Position numbers and translations under genes: made by a program. From assembly GCF_011045015.1 (NCBI RefSeq), contig NZ_JAAKZY010000002.1, positions 62,001-126,000 on the forward strand: a stretch of 64,000 nt of DNA. Reading direction: 5' to 3'. Below, piece after piece: positions 35,582-44,307 of the stretch. The notes under the pieces are model-generated. The model had not been told where the DNA came from and did no database searches. It was given only the letters and a program-made list of their open reading frames with translations. Source of the stretch: Streptomyces scabichelini (GTDB lineage: Bacteria > Actinomycetota > Actinomycetes > Streptomycetales > Streptomycetaceae). The number at the start of each line of letters is the position of its first letter. The stretch's first letter is position 1.

Positions 35582-36639
35582 CCGAGCTCCACTTGTGGCT
35601 GCGCCATGAGGCCCGTACGACCGAGCGGCGCACCCCGGTCGTGCCGTCCGACGCCCGGCGGCTCGTCGAGAACGGCGTGACGGTGACGGTCGAGAGGTCC
35701 CCACAGCGGATCTTCCCGGTCGAGGCGTACGAGGCGGCCGGGTGCCGTGTCGTCGAGCCCCACTCCTGGTCCGTCGCACCGTTGGACGCGGTCGTCGTCG
35801 GCCTCAAGGAACTCCCCGACGAGCCGGGCGAGTTGAGGCACCGCCATGTCTTCTTCGGGCACGCGTACAAGGGGCAGCCCGGGGCCGAGGCGCTGCTGCG
35901 GCGGTTCGTCGCCGGGGGCGGGGCCCTGTTCGATCTCGAGTATCTGGTGGACGACCACGGGCGGCGGCTCGCCGCCTTCGGCTACTGGGCCGGGTACGTG
36001 GGCGCCGCCCTCGCCGTACTCCACCACCGGGGCAGGCTGACCGCGCCACTGCGCCCCACGTCGAAGGACGAACTGGACGCCGTACTCCGACCCGGCCCCG
36101 CCGACGGGCAGTTCAGCGCGCTCGTCATCGGTGCGCTGGGCCGTTCCGGACGCGGTGCGCGGGTCGCGCTCATGGAGGCCGGACTCGACCCCACGTGCTG
36201 GGACCTCGCCGAAACCCGCGACCTGGACCGACAGGCTCTGCTGGACCACGAGTTGATGGTCAACTGCGTGCTCAGCACCGGGCCCGTGACACCCTTCCTG
36301 ACGGACAAGGACCTGGACGAGCCGCGCCGCGGACTGCGCACGGTGTGCGACGTCACCTGCGACGTCGGCTCCCCCTACAACGTCCTTCCCGTCTACGACA
36401 CGGTCACGGACTGGACGGATCCCGTACGACGCCTCCATGAAGGGCCCGCCCTCGACCTCATCGCCATCGACAACCTGCCGTCCCTGCTGCCGGAGGAGGC
36501 GAGCACGGACTTCTCGGCGGCGCTGACACCGCAGCTCCTGGAGTTCGGGGTGGGCGGCCCGTGGGGGCGCTGTCTGGACCGCTTCCACGAGGCGTGCCGT
36601 GAACTCGGCCTGGCAGCGGGGGAGTCCGGCCATACCTGA
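35578..36639 (+). CDS. Saccharopine dehydrogenase-like (Lys-forming type) protein
   Basis: The 353-residue protein resembles the alanine-dehydrogenase/PNT-type fold of the yeast Lys1 class: ETER-like start (LWLRHEARTTERRTPVVPSDARRLVENG), VVVGLKELP, FFGHAYKGQPGAEALLRRF and the dinucleotide region VIGALGRSGRGARVALMEAG. Later DVTCDVGSPYNVLPVYDTVTDWTDP and DLIAIDNLPSLLPEEAS match the family. It is the third gene of the operon. A decayed second saccharopine-dehydrogenase-type gene follows directly. Confidence 0.9.
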   Translation: MTELHLWLRHEARTTERRTPVVPSDARRLVENGVTVTVERSPQRIFPVEAYEAAGCRVVEPHSWSVAPLDAVVVGLKELPDEPGELRHRHVFFGHAYKGQPGAEALLRRFVAGGGALFDLEYLVDDHGRRLAAFGYWAGYVGAALAVLHHRGRLTAPLRPTSKDELDAVLRPGPADGQFSALVIGALGRSGRGARVALMEAGLDPTCWDLAETRDLDRQALLDHELMVNCVLSTGPVTPFLTDKDLDEPRRGLRTVCDVTCDVGSPYNVLPVYDTVTDWTDPVRRLHEGPALDLIAIDNLPSLLPEEASTDFSAALTPQLLEFGVGGPWGRCLDRFHEACRELGLAAGESGHT

Positions 36640-36640
36640 G

Positions 36641-37074
36641 ACGATCACCACGCCTGGAAAGGCCGCCGCCCGGCGTCCGGCACCGTCCACTGGATCGGCG
36701 CGGGCCTGTCCACGGGCAGCGGCCTCGCCTGTCTCTGCGACACCGCGGACCGCGTACTCCTGTGGCACCGCACCGAGGAACGGGCGGCGCGGAGCCTGGC
36801 GTCCCTGGGCCTCACGGCCGGGACCACGCGGTCGCGGTCGGCCTCCGTGGTCGGATACCGCGGGCGCTATCTGCTGGACGTGCGGGGAGACACCGAGGAG
36901 AGCGCGAGGGCGCGCTGTGTGTCGCGCACCCTGGCACTGGGTGTCCGCCGGATTCTGGACGGATCGCTGCCGGCCGGGCTGAGCCGGGCCGCGGAGACGG
37001 CGGATCGCTCCGAGGAGTGGCTCGCCGGACTGGGGCGGGAGGGGATCGACTTCACGCTGCGGACCGATGACTGA
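36641..37074 (+). pseudogene. Decayed saccharopine dehydrogenase (NADP-binding type)
   Basis: From about 36676 the frame of the upstream gene resumes after its stop and reads GTVHWIGAGLSTGSGLACLC then ADRVLLWHRTEERAARSL, the start of the Sacchrp_dh_NADP family. After about 50 residues it jumps to what looks like the family's C-terminus (GYRGRYLLDVRGDTEESAR to LGREGIDFTLRTDD). The whole middle, roughly 230 residues, is missing. The first bases (ITTPGKAA) lie in another frame, and no start codon serves the part that carries the family motif. Both an internal deletion and a frameshift are therefore present. Confidence 0.75.
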
Positions 37075-37117
37075 TAGTGCGTCGAAGGGCCCGCGGTCCC
37101 TGAACCCATGGTGCGTC

Positions 37118-38401
37118 TCAGTCGGCGACGACCTCGTGCACCAGCCTCTTCAGATCCGCGAACCACGTCGGTCCCGCGGCCGGCCGCACCTGGGTCAGGA
37201 ACTGCACGGTCAGGTCGTGGTGCGGGTCGACCCAGAACGTCGTACCGGCCGCCCCGGCCCAGCCGTACAGCCCCGGGCTTGACGGCGACTCCGTACGGTC
37301 CGGATCGATCACGACCGAGAGGCCGAAGCCGAAGCCGACGCCCGCGTTGCCGGGCAGGTCGTGGACCGGGCTGCCGAAGCCGCGCAGGTCGCCGGGGAGG
37401 TGGTTGGAGACCATCGTGTCCACGGTCCGCGGCGCGAGGAGGCGGGTGCCGTCGAGTTCGCCGCGGCGGCGGAGGAACTCCATGAAGCGGTGGTAGTCGT
37501 GAGCGCTCGCCACCAGCCCGCCGTTGCCGGACAGCAGACGCGGGCGGCTGCGCCCCGGCTGCTCGGGGCTCCGGGTGATCTCGCCTTTACCGCTTTTACC
37601 GGCCTTATCGCCCTTGTCCCCCTCGCCGTCCTCGACGTCCCCGCCTCCCTCGTCACTCTCGACGTAGAGAACCGCCAGCCGCTCGGCCCGGTCCTCGGGA
37701 ACCCAGAACCCGGCATCCGCCATCCCCAGCGGCCGGAAGATCCGCTCCGCGAGGAACGCGTCCAGTGGCCGGCCCGACACCACCTCCACCACGCGCCCGA
37801 GGACGGTCGTGGCGACCGAGTAGTTCCACTCCGTCCCCGGCTCGAACTGGAGCGGCAGGCGCGCGAACAGATCGCAGGCTTCGGCCAGGTCCGCGTCCTT
37901 GGGTTCCGCCCTCTCCACTCCGGCGCCACGGTACGCGGCGTCGACGGGATGGACGTGGTAGAAGCCGAAGGTCAGGCCCGCGGTGTGGGTCAGCAGATGC
38001 CGGATCCGGATGGGTTCCTCGGCGGGGCGGGTCCTGAGGCCGGGGCCGCTTCCGTCGACGTACACCCGGGGCTCGGCGAAGGCCGGCAGATGGCGGGCCA
38101 CCGGGTCGTCGAGGCCGAGCAGGCCCTCCTCCTGGAGCATCAGCGCCGCGACGGACATGACCGGTTTGGTCATCGAGTAGATCCGCCAGATCGTGTCCGT
38201 CGCGACCGGCAGACCGGCCTCCCGGTCGCGGAGGCCGTACGCAGTGAGATGCGCGACACGCCCGTGACGGGCCACCGATACGAGGTACCCGGGCAACCGG
38301 CCGTCGTCGACGAGGCGGGCGAAGTAGCGGTCCAGCCGGTGCAGTGCCGCCGGATCGAGGCCGACCTCGGTCGGCTCCACCTCTTGTCGCAGCTCGCTCA
38401 T
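37118..38401 (-). CDS. Serine hydrolase, beta-lactamase class C/esterase family
   Basis: The 427-residue protein has the catalytic SxxK in YSMTKPVMS, a Tyr-x-Asn-like YSV in EWNYSVATTVLG, and the C-terminal region YGWAGAAGTTFWVDP in place of KTG. It has no signal peptide. A charged insert of about 30 residues (DEGGGDVEDGEGDKGDK) interrupts the domain. It is probably an esterase or D-aminopeptidase-like enzyme rather than a resistance beta-lactamase. The ATG at 38401 follows GGGAGC. Confidence 0.9.
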   Translation of the reverse strand: MSELRQEVEPTEVGLDPAALHRLDRYFARLVDDGRLPGYLVSVARHGRVAHLTAYGLRDREAGLPVATDTIWRIYSMTKPVMSVAALMLQEEGLLGLDDPVARHLPAFAEPRVYVDGSGPGLRTRPAEEPIRIRHLLTHTAGLTFGFYHVHPVDAAYRGAGVERAEPKDADLAEACDLFARLPLQFEPGTEWNYSVATTVLGRVVEVVSGRPLDAFLAERIFRPLGMADAGFWVPEDRAERLAVLYVESDEGGGDVEDGEGDKGDKAGKSGKGEITRSPEQPGRSRPRLLSGNGGLVASAHDYHRFMEFLRRRGELDGTRLLAPRTVDTMVSNHLPGDLRGFGSPVHDLPGNAGVGFGFGLSVVIDPDRTESPSSPGLYGWAGAAGTTFWVDPHHDLTVQFLTQVRPAAGPTWFADLKRLVHEVVAD

Positions 38402-38410
38402 CGTCTGCTC

Positions 38411-38470
38411 CCGTCGAGGAAGGTCAAGGAGGGTCGAGAAGGGTCGAGAAACGTCGAGAAAGGTCGAGGA
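38411..38470. repeat. 10-bp tandem repeat upstream of the serine hydrolase
   Basis: Six imperfect 10-bp units of the form GGGTCGAGAA or AGGTCGAGGA run from 38411 to 38470, directly ahead of the serine hydrolase ATG. The period is close to one helical turn. A leader or regulator-binding role is possible but unproved. Confidence 0.85.
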
Positions 38471-38868
38471 AGGAGATGTCGTCCAAGTGAAATTTATCGC
38501 CGAGCGCCGGGCGGGCGACGCCCCCGCGCTCCAGCATGCGACGTCCGCCCTCACCCGAGGTGCCAGTGGGGCACGTGTGGCGTTCGACGATCCACGGCGT
38601 GTTCCAGTGCGCTGAACTGCGACTGAGGACCGGATCCGCCACGTCGGGGTATACGTCCTAGAGGGCGGATGGGTGCCCTATGCATGTAGGGAGCGGTCGA
38701 GCCGGAGGGAGGCTGAGGGCTGGACGGTTCGCGTGACTACACAGCGTGAAGCAACCATTCGACTGTTCGATTCGTATATCTCCGTGGAAGCCCAGCAGAC
38801 CTGCCAGGTGCCGCGACGCCGGAGCGTCACGATCCGCTTGGCCGGGAAGCACCGAGCAAGGAGAACCA
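38471..38868. other. Intergenic region between the serine hydrolase and the RiPP precursor
   Basis: No convincing gene. It must hold the promoters of the divergent serine hydrolase and graspetide operons. I see no clear operator dyad and no RNA gene. Composition is somewhat less GC-rich near 38640-38790, as expected for a promoter. Confidence 0.6.
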
Positions 38869-39060
38869 ATGCGACCGTTCGCGCTCAACTACGCACGTCC
38901 GGCCCAGCAGTTGGAGGTGAGCGTTCCGTATGCCTATGACTCCAGACTGCAGTTGAACGTCCTCCCTGATGGGCGGATCGCGGCTCATGACTACACCGTG
39001 TTGCGGGAACTGGGGGCCACGACGTCCACGGCGGGCTCGAAGACTCACTTCGACGACTGA
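38869..39060 (+). CDS. tgmA: Graspetide (ATP-grasp-modified RiPP) precursor peptide
   Basis: The 63-residue precursor starts MRPFALNYARPAQQ, with the PFxLxY leader motif of the SAV_5884-type 'putative ATP-grasp target RiPP' family. The middle is hydrophobic and the C-terminal core is TTSTAGSKTHFDD (51-63). Donor side chains are Thr51, Thr52, Ser53, Thr54, Ser57, Lys58 and Thr59; acceptors are Asp62 and Asp63, so ester or amide cross-links are possible. AAGGAG ribosome site. It is followed after 15 bp by the ATP-grasp maturase. Confidence 0.9.
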   Translation: MRPFALNYARPAQQLEVSVPYAYDSRLQLNVLPDGRIAAHDYTVLRELGATTSTAGSKTHFDD

Positions 39061-39075
39061 AGACGGACCGCGACG

Positions 39076-40095
39076 ATGACGGTTCTGATCCTGACGTGCG
39101 AACAGGACGTGACCGCGGACATGGTGGTGGCGCGACTGGACGGGACGGGGGTCCCGGTCGTCCGCCTCGACCCCGCGGACCTGCCCGGAGATGTCGCCCT
39201 GACGGGCGAGTACGCGCGCGGCGGCTTCCGCGGCCAGCTGTCCGCCGGCGGCCGGCTGGTGAGCATGAGCGGTCTGCGGTCCGTGTGGGTCCGCAGGCCC
39301 GGCGTGCCCGCGACACGGGTCGCGGAACCGTCGGACTGGCTCACCGAGGAGTCCGCGCAGGCGCTCTACGGCATGCTGCGTTCCACCGGCGCACGCTGGA
39401 TGAACCACCCCGACGCGGCCCGCCGGGCCCGCCACAAGCCCTGGCAGCTCCATCTCGCCCAGCGCAGCGGGTTTCCCGTACCCGCCACCCTGATCACCAC
39501 GTTCCCGCAGGCCGCCCGCGACTTCGCGGAACGCTTCCCGGACCTGGTGGTCAAGCCCGTCTCGGGCGCACACCCGCAGGAGCCGCCCAGGGCGGTCCCC
39601 ACCAGCAGGGTCGCACCCGAGACGGACTTCACGGCCGTCGCCTTCGGCCCCACCCTGCTTCAACGGCGCGTGGCCAAACGCGCCGACATCCGGCTGACCT
39701 GCGTCGGCGACCGCCTTTTCGCCGCCCGCAAGGCGGTCGGCGAGGACGCCGACCCCCACGAGGTGGACGTCCGTTTCGCCGCCTCCACCGAACCATGGCA
39801 CCCGGTCGAGACCCCGCCGCGTGTCGCAGCGAGCGTGCACAGCTATCTCCGGGAGGCCCAACTCGCGTACGGAGCCTTCGACTTCGCCGAGGACGCCGAC
39901 GGGATCTGGTGGTTCCTGGAGTGCAACCAGTCGGGCCAGTTCGGCTTCGTGGAAATAGAGACGGACCAGCCGATCGCGGGCGCGGTCGCCGACTGGCTCG
40001 CCGCGCCCGTCCCCGAGCCGATGCTGCCGAACGGCCAGGTATCGGTCGAACCGGTCACCTTCGATGGAGTCGTACGGACAGACCGCGAGCCGTGA
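39076..40095 (+). CDS. tgmB: ATP-grasp ribosomal peptide maturase (graspetide synthetase)
   Basis: The 339-residue enzyme couples Asp/Glu carboxylates of the precursor to Ser/Thr/Lys side chains using ATP. Visible features are a small N-terminal domain ending SVWVRRPG, the phosphate-loop lysine in DLVVKPVSGAHPQEPP, the RVAKRADIRLTCVGDRLFAA segment and the Mg-binding WFLECNQSGQFGFVE. It belongs by eye to the SAV_5884 family. The third gene often found with it, a PCMT-like O-methyltransferase (tgmC), is absent. The last 41 bp overlap antisense with the phosphatase gene. Confidence 0.9.
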   Translation: MTVLILTCEQDVTADMVVARLDGTGVPVVRLDPADLPGDVALTGEYARGGFRGQLSAGGRLVSMSGLRSVWVRRPGVPATRVAEPSDWLTEESAQALYGMLRSTGARWMNHPDAARRARHKPWQLHLAQRSGFPVPATLITTFPQAARDFAERFPDLVVKPVSGAHPQEPPRAVPTSRVAPETDFTAVAFGPTLLQRRVAKRADIRLTCVGDRLFAARKAVGEDADPHEVDVRFAASTEPWHPVETPPRVAASVHSYLREAQLAYGAFDFAEDADGIWWFLECNQSGQFGFVEIETDQPIAGAVADWLAAPVPEPMLPNGQVSVEPVTFDGVVRTDREP

Positions 40096-41995
40096 ACACC
40101 GGCTCGGCGTCGTAGCCGTCGACCGTGATACGGCCGAACCCGCCTTGCAGCACACGGGCGTTGATGACCGGGACCGTGGCGCCCGGCGCCGGTGGCCGCT
40201 CGTCGTCGAGCCGGATGACGAGGGTGCTGCCCGGGCCGAGGACAACGCGCCGGGCCACCGCCAGAGCCGGTTCGCCGTCGTCGGTGAGCGTCACGTCGAG
40301 GGTCGCACCGGACGCCTGGGTGTACGTGCCGCGCACCCGGAGCGTCGAGGCCGACCGCAGCGTGCCGCCCAGCACCCGTACGTCACCGCACCCGAGCGCG
40401 TCCCGTGAACCGGCCGTGAGGACGCCCTCCTCCAGCGTGGTGCCTCCGGCGTAGCGGTTGGCTCCCGCGAGGGTCAGCGTGCCGGTGCCCCGCTTGACCA
40501 GCGCGCCCCGCCCGCCGATGTCGTTGCGCCAGGTGTCGGCCGCGGCGAAGCCCCTGTCGGCGGCGTCCATCGTGACGCACACGTCCGAGTCGAACGCCCC
40601 GTAACCGTCGGCGGCGGCGAAGAGGTTCAGCCGGCCCCACCGCTCGAAGCCGTCCAGCAGGACGTATCCGGCGGGCAGCGCGGTCGTCCGCAGCACCTCG
40701 CGCCGCTGGGCGGCGGAGAGGTACGGCAGCCGCGTCTCCAGAAGGACCTCGGCACCCTTCGGGACGGTCATGCGGTCGCGCGCGGGCCGCTTGGGCAGGA
40801 CGTACGTCAACTGGGGCGTGACCGCTGCGGAGTTGAGCGCGGGGTCCGCGTACGGGTCCGTGTCCAGGCCCGCCGAGTGCGCGTACCCGTACAGCGTGTC
40901 GGCGGTCGTGCCGGTCTCCTTCTGGAAGTACGCGGAGGCCTGGGCGCGGGCCGCCTCCTTGAGGCCGGCGTTCTTCGGGTCGGCGAGCGCGGCGGCGGCG
41001 AGCGCCGTGGCGAGAACCCGTCCGCCGATCACGTCGACGGTGGAGTGCATGCCCGCCACGATGCGGGTGTGGGCGAGTTCGGAGGCACGGGCCACCAGCT
41101 CCTGGAACCGCTCCGGAACCGCGTACGCCATCGCCAGCGCCGCCAGGTAGAAGGCGTTGCTGTGCCCGCTGGGGAAGCCCCCGTCCTCGGCCGGGTCCTC
41201 GGAACGCTGCCGCAGCAACTGCGGGGCGACCACCACGTCCGACGCGTAGACCGGGTAGCCGAGCGCGTCCTTCTCGCCGGTGTCGACGACCTCGCTGGCC
41301 TCCGTCATACGCCAGGGACGCGGGTACTGGTACGCGAACTTGCTGGGATTGCCCGAGGCGAACGGGCCGCGCACGGTGTCGACCAGCTCCGCCACCTTGC
41401 CGAGGTCCGAGTCGTGGGAGCCCGCGCCCAGCGCGGAACCCGCCGGAGCGTCGGCCGGCAGCGTGTCGCTGATCTTGCCCGCCGGTGTGCCGTCCGGCGC
41501 GGACGTGATGCCGGTGACCGCCTTCGCGCCCGCCTTGTAGAGGCCGGCGAGAGGGCCGAGGCCGGCGATCACCGCGTAACTCTGATGCTGGCGGTCGTGG
41601 ATGAAGGCCAGCCGCGCCTCGGCGTCGGTGCGGCGGGTGGTGACGCGCACGCTGTAACGCATGTTGGCGCGCAGGACCTCGGGCATGAGCGGGGTGCCGG
41701 TGTCCCAGTCGGAGCCCGTCTTCCAGACCTCGGCGAAACCGTCCAGGATGCGGATCGCCGCGTTGGTCTCGGCGGTCTGGTTGGCGAGGACGTTGGTGGT
41801 GTAGGAGTCGACGAAGGCGGCGGGGGAGTTGGCGGGGGAGCCCGCCGCGGCCGCCGCGGCGGGCCACGCGGTGAACGCCGGAGCGGCGATCAGCCCCGCC
41901 GACACGCCCACGGAGTTCCGCAGGAACACGCGCCGGTCGATGCCCTGCCGGTGGTGCGGGGAAAGGTGTGGGGGACGGGTGTGCTGCCCGGGCAT
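40055..41995 (-). CDS. Tat-exported PAP2/acid-phosphatase-type protein with autotransporter-like repeat
   Basis: The 646-residue secreted protein has a Tat signal with paired Arg (DRRVFLRNSVGVSAG then AAPAFTAWPAAAAAAG). The PAP2 phosphatase motifs are GGFPSGHSNAFYL and RIVAGMHSTVDVIGG, carrying two catalytic His. After about 470 residues a beta-helical segment has the autotransporter-associated repeat form GTGTLTLAGANRYAGGTTLEEGVL. It probably removes phosphate from an extracellular substrate. The start at 41995 follows GAGAGG; ATG 42019 is in frame but lacks a ribosome site. It is convergent with the graspetide genes and overlaps them by 41 bp. Confidence 0.85.
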   Translation of the reverse strand: MPGQHTRPPHLSPHHRQGIDRRVFLRNSVGVSAGLIAAPAFTAWPAAAAAAGSPANSPAAFVDSYTTNVLANQTAETNAAIRILDGFAEVWKTGSDWDTGTPLMPEVLRANMRYSVRVTTRRTDAEARLAFIHDRQHQSYAVIAGLGPLAGLYKAGAKAVTGITSAPDGTPAGKISDTLPADAPAGSALGAGSHDSDLGKVAELVDTVRGPFASGNPSKFAYQYPRPWRMTEASEVVDTGEKDALGYPVYASDVVVAPQLLRQRSEDPAEDGGFPSGHSNAFYLAALAMAYAVPERFQELVARASELAHTRIVAGMHSTVDVIGGRVLATALAAAALADPKNAGLKEAARAQASAYFQKETGTTADTLYGYAHSAGLDTDPYADPALNSAAVTPQLTYVLPKRPARDRMTVPKGAEVLLETRLPYLSAAQRREVLRTTALPAGYVLLDGFERWGRLNLFAAADGYGAFDSDVCVTMDAADRGFAAADTWRNDIGGRGALVKRGTGTLTLAGANRYAGGTTLEEGVLTAGSRDALGCGDVRVLGGTLRSASTLRVRGTYTQASGATLDVTLTDDGEPALAVARRVVLGPGSTLVIRLDDERPPAPGATVPVINARVLQGGFGRITVDGYDAEPVFTARGLSVRLHRR

Positions 41996-42059
41996 GAGGT
42001 GCCTCTCTGCGTGGGACATGGGACGTGGGAAGGCTCAAGGACTTCGGACGAGGAGCCCT

Positions 42060-42620
42060 TCAGAAGACCGCTTCAGAGGAGCGACCGCGCCGGCGCAACG
42101 GCTCCGGACGTGCGAGCGGCGAACCGTCCTCGGCTACGGCGAACATCGCGGGCGCGTGCCGCCGCCATTCGGCCGGGACGTCCGTCACCGCGGGCGCGTG
42201 CCGCCCCCACTCGGCCCGGACATCCGTCGCGCTCTCCAACGCCGCGCCCGGCGACGGCACTTCGGGTACGGCGTAGGCGGCGGTCGGACGGCCGGCGAGC
42301 ACGTCCGGCGGATCGCCGCGGTCGCGTGCCGCCCACCGGGCCAGGGGGCCTCGGACGGATCTCCGCGGCGTCGCGCACCAGTCCCGCCGAACCTTCCTCG
42401 CCGCCGGGCACCGCACCCCAGCCGCCGACCTGGACCGTGCGGCCGTCGAGGGGAGTCGCGTCTCGCGAGCGTGCCCGCCGACGGCCACCGTGTCGGGGTG
42501 CGTGCCCCAGGGCAACGCCTCACCGGTCAGCGCGGCTGACCAAGCGGCGGCGGCAGCGGAAAGACGCGTCCTGGTGCCGCCCACGTCGATGCCGACGGCA
42601 CTGGCCGTGGAGTCCTGCAC
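42060..42620 (-). pseudogene. Decayed BadF-type ATPase/N-acetylglucosamine kinase-like gene
   Basis: A GTG at 42620 with AAAGAGG begins a phosphate-binding segment (STASAVGIDVGGTRTR), then SAALTGEALPWGTHPDTVAVGGHA. The family segment LDGRTVQVGGWGAVPGG, EEGSAGLVRDAA, then lies in another frame (around 42380-42460), and the first frame resumes at PPDVLAGRPTAAYAVPEVP. Near the end TDVRAEWGRHAPA is directly duplicated as TDVPAEWRRHAPA. The length is about half that of the family. Frameshifts, deletion and duplication all indicate loss of function. It is divergent from the ROK regulator of the neighbouring sugar importer. Confidence 0.78.
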
Positions 42621-42815
42621 GGAACCTCTTTCGTCGTCGCGCGATGCTGCGATGCGTAGCGACGGCGGGCGAACCGTGCCTGGACAGGCGGGAGTTGACA
42701 CCTCGCGACAGTCCCCGCGGAGCGGCGGCGTGGACGTCACGAAGCAGTCGGGAAACGGGTCGGGAAGCCCCGGGACGGGCTTCTGGTGAGGGCGGCAGGC
42801 GAGTACCGCCTTGAG

Positions 42816-42839
42816 TTCGTTAGGAAGTTAACTAACGAA
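42816..42839. promoter_or_regulatory. Probable ROK-type operator
   Basis: TTCGTTAG (42816-42823) and CTAACGAA (42832-42839) are perfect inverted arms around 8 bp. The AT-rich dyad lies 81 bp upstream of the ROK regulator and about 195 bp from the divergent kinase remnant. Autoregulation by the ROK protein is inferred. Confidence 0.6.
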
Positions 42840-42920
42840 GTAGGGTGCGCGTCAAGAGGCAGGGAATCCCATTGCCGACACCCTTGCGGCCGACCCGCCG
42901 CAGCACGACCTGGGGAGAGC

Positions 42921-44042
42921 ATGCAGCTGAGCGAGAGCGCCCGCGCGGTGTTCGCCGTACTGGCCGCGGCGGGTACCGCCACCCGCCCCCAACTGGCAGC
43001 CGGTGCGGGCCTTTCCAAGCCGACCGTCTCCTCCGCCGTGGCCGAGCTCGAGTCCGCCGAGCTCGCCGCCCACTCCGGGACCGCCTTCGGCGCCACCGGC
43101 CGTTCCGCCGCCGTCTACCGTCTCGGGCCGGCCGCCGGCACCGTACTCGCCGTCGATCTCGGTCCCGCCCAGACCCGGGTGCGCGGCTGCGCCCTGGACG
43201 GCAGCCTGCTCGCCGAGCGCACCGGGTCCCGCCCGGAAGCCGCCGACGTCGTACGCGAGGTCCTCAAGGAGCTGCCCGCCGGCGCCCCGCTGCGCACCGT
43301 CGTCGTCGCCGTCGGCGACGTCATCACGCAGGGCCCGGAAGGCGCCGGTATGCGTCCCGCGACCGCCAAGGCCGGCCCCGTCTTCGACGCCATGGCCGTC
43401 GCGCTGCCGCCGGGTGTTCCCGTCCACCTCGAGAACAACGTCAACTGCGCCGCGCTCGCCGAGCTGCACGAGGGCGCCGCGCGTGGCCGCCACAGCTTCG
43501 GCTATCTGCGGATCGGCGTGGGTATAGGCCTCGGCATCGTCATCGGCGGTCATGTGCTGCGCGGCGCGAACGGCGCCGCCGGAGAGGTGGCCCGGCTGCC
43601 CTACCCCTGGGACGAGGACCGCGGACCGCGCCAGGAGGCCCTCGAGGAGCACATCGGCGTACGTTCCCTGCTGCGCCGGACCGAACAGGCCTGGCAGGAC
43701 GCCGACGGCCCGTGCCCCCGTACCGCCGACCGGCTTTTCGCACTCTCCGCGGAAGGCCATGCCACGGCCCGCGCCATGGTCGCCCGCCATGCCGCCGACG
43801 TGGGCCGGCTCGCCGCCGCCGTGACCGCCGTGCTGGACCCGGGACTGATCGTGCTGGGCGGCGCCACCGGCACGGACCCGCAGCTCCTGCCCGGTGTACG
43901 GGCCGAACTCGCGCGGCTGAGCTGGCCCACCGAGGTGGTCAGCAGCACGGTCGGCGAGAGCGGCACGGTGACGGGCGCGAGCCGCCTCGCGGTGGCTCGC
44001 GGAATCCAAACCGTGACCGGAGGGACGCCAGTGAAGCATTGA
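42921..44042 (+). CDS. ROK-family transcriptional regulator
   Basis: The 373-residue protein has an N-terminal MarR-like winged helix (RPQLAAGAGLSKPTVSSAVAELES) and a sugar-kinase-like ROK domain (VLAVDLGPAQTRVRG, GVPVHLENNVNCAALAELHEGAARG, GIVIGGHVLRGANGAAGEV). The DxGxT phosphate motif reads DLGPAQT and the CxCGxxGC zinc motif is replaced (LPYPWDEDRGPRQEALEEHIG), so it is a regulator, not a kinase. ATG at 42921 follows GGGGAGA. It precedes a sugar ABC importer and probably controls it in response to a sugar. Confidence 0.92.
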   Translation: MQLSESARAVFAVLAAAGTATRPQLAAGAGLSKPTVSSAVAELESAELAAHSGTAFGATGRSAAVYRLGPAAGTVLAVDLGPAQTRVRGCALDGSLLAERTGSRPEAADVVREVLKELPAGAPLRTVVVAVGDVITQGPEGAGMRPATAKAGPVFDAMAVALPPGVPVHLENNVNCAALAELHEGAARGRHSFGYLRIGVGIGLGIVIGGHVLRGANGAAGEVARLPYPWDEDRGPRQEALEEHIGVRSLLRRTEQAWQDADGPCPRTADRLFALSAEGHATARAMVARHAADVGRLAAAVTAVLDPGLIVLGGATGTDPQLLPGVRAELARLSWPTEVVSSTVGESGTVTGASRLAVARGIQTVTGGTPVKH

Positions 44043-44307
44043 CGGAGACTCGATGGTCTGCCAATGTCCGGACAAGCGCTTTCCATGGCCGGCGGGACCC
44101 GGCTCTGGGTGGGGCGCCCCGCCGTACTCGACGTACGGAAGCCGTGCGAGGGCGTGCTCGTACGACTGCGGCCCTCAGCGGCCGGGGACCTTCACCCGTC
44201 AGTGCGGCGCGGCCGGGCGAGGCCGCGCGCCGGAAGGCGTACCCCAGGGAATCGACCCGAGCCGCTCGACGGCCAGGGGATCCGTCACGCACATCCAGGA
44301 GGACCCG

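Noticed and set aside
34699..36768. A 689-codon open frame antisense to the FAD oxidase and saccharopine-dehydrogenase-like gene
   Set aside because: Shadow frame without domain or start signal over two genes with clear family motifs.
36847..37074. An independent 75-residue small protein
   Set aside because: Reading the same frame upstream shows a Sacchrp_dh_NADP N-terminus joined to it, so it is the tail of a deleted gene.
37118..38401. A beta-lactam resistance gene
   Set aside because: The SxxK motif is present, but there is no signal peptide and no KTG motif; an esterase or peptidase-like hydrolase fits better.
38411..38470. Short regular repeats as a possible CRISPR array
   Set aside because: The units are contiguous 10-bp repeats without spacers and there are no cas genes.
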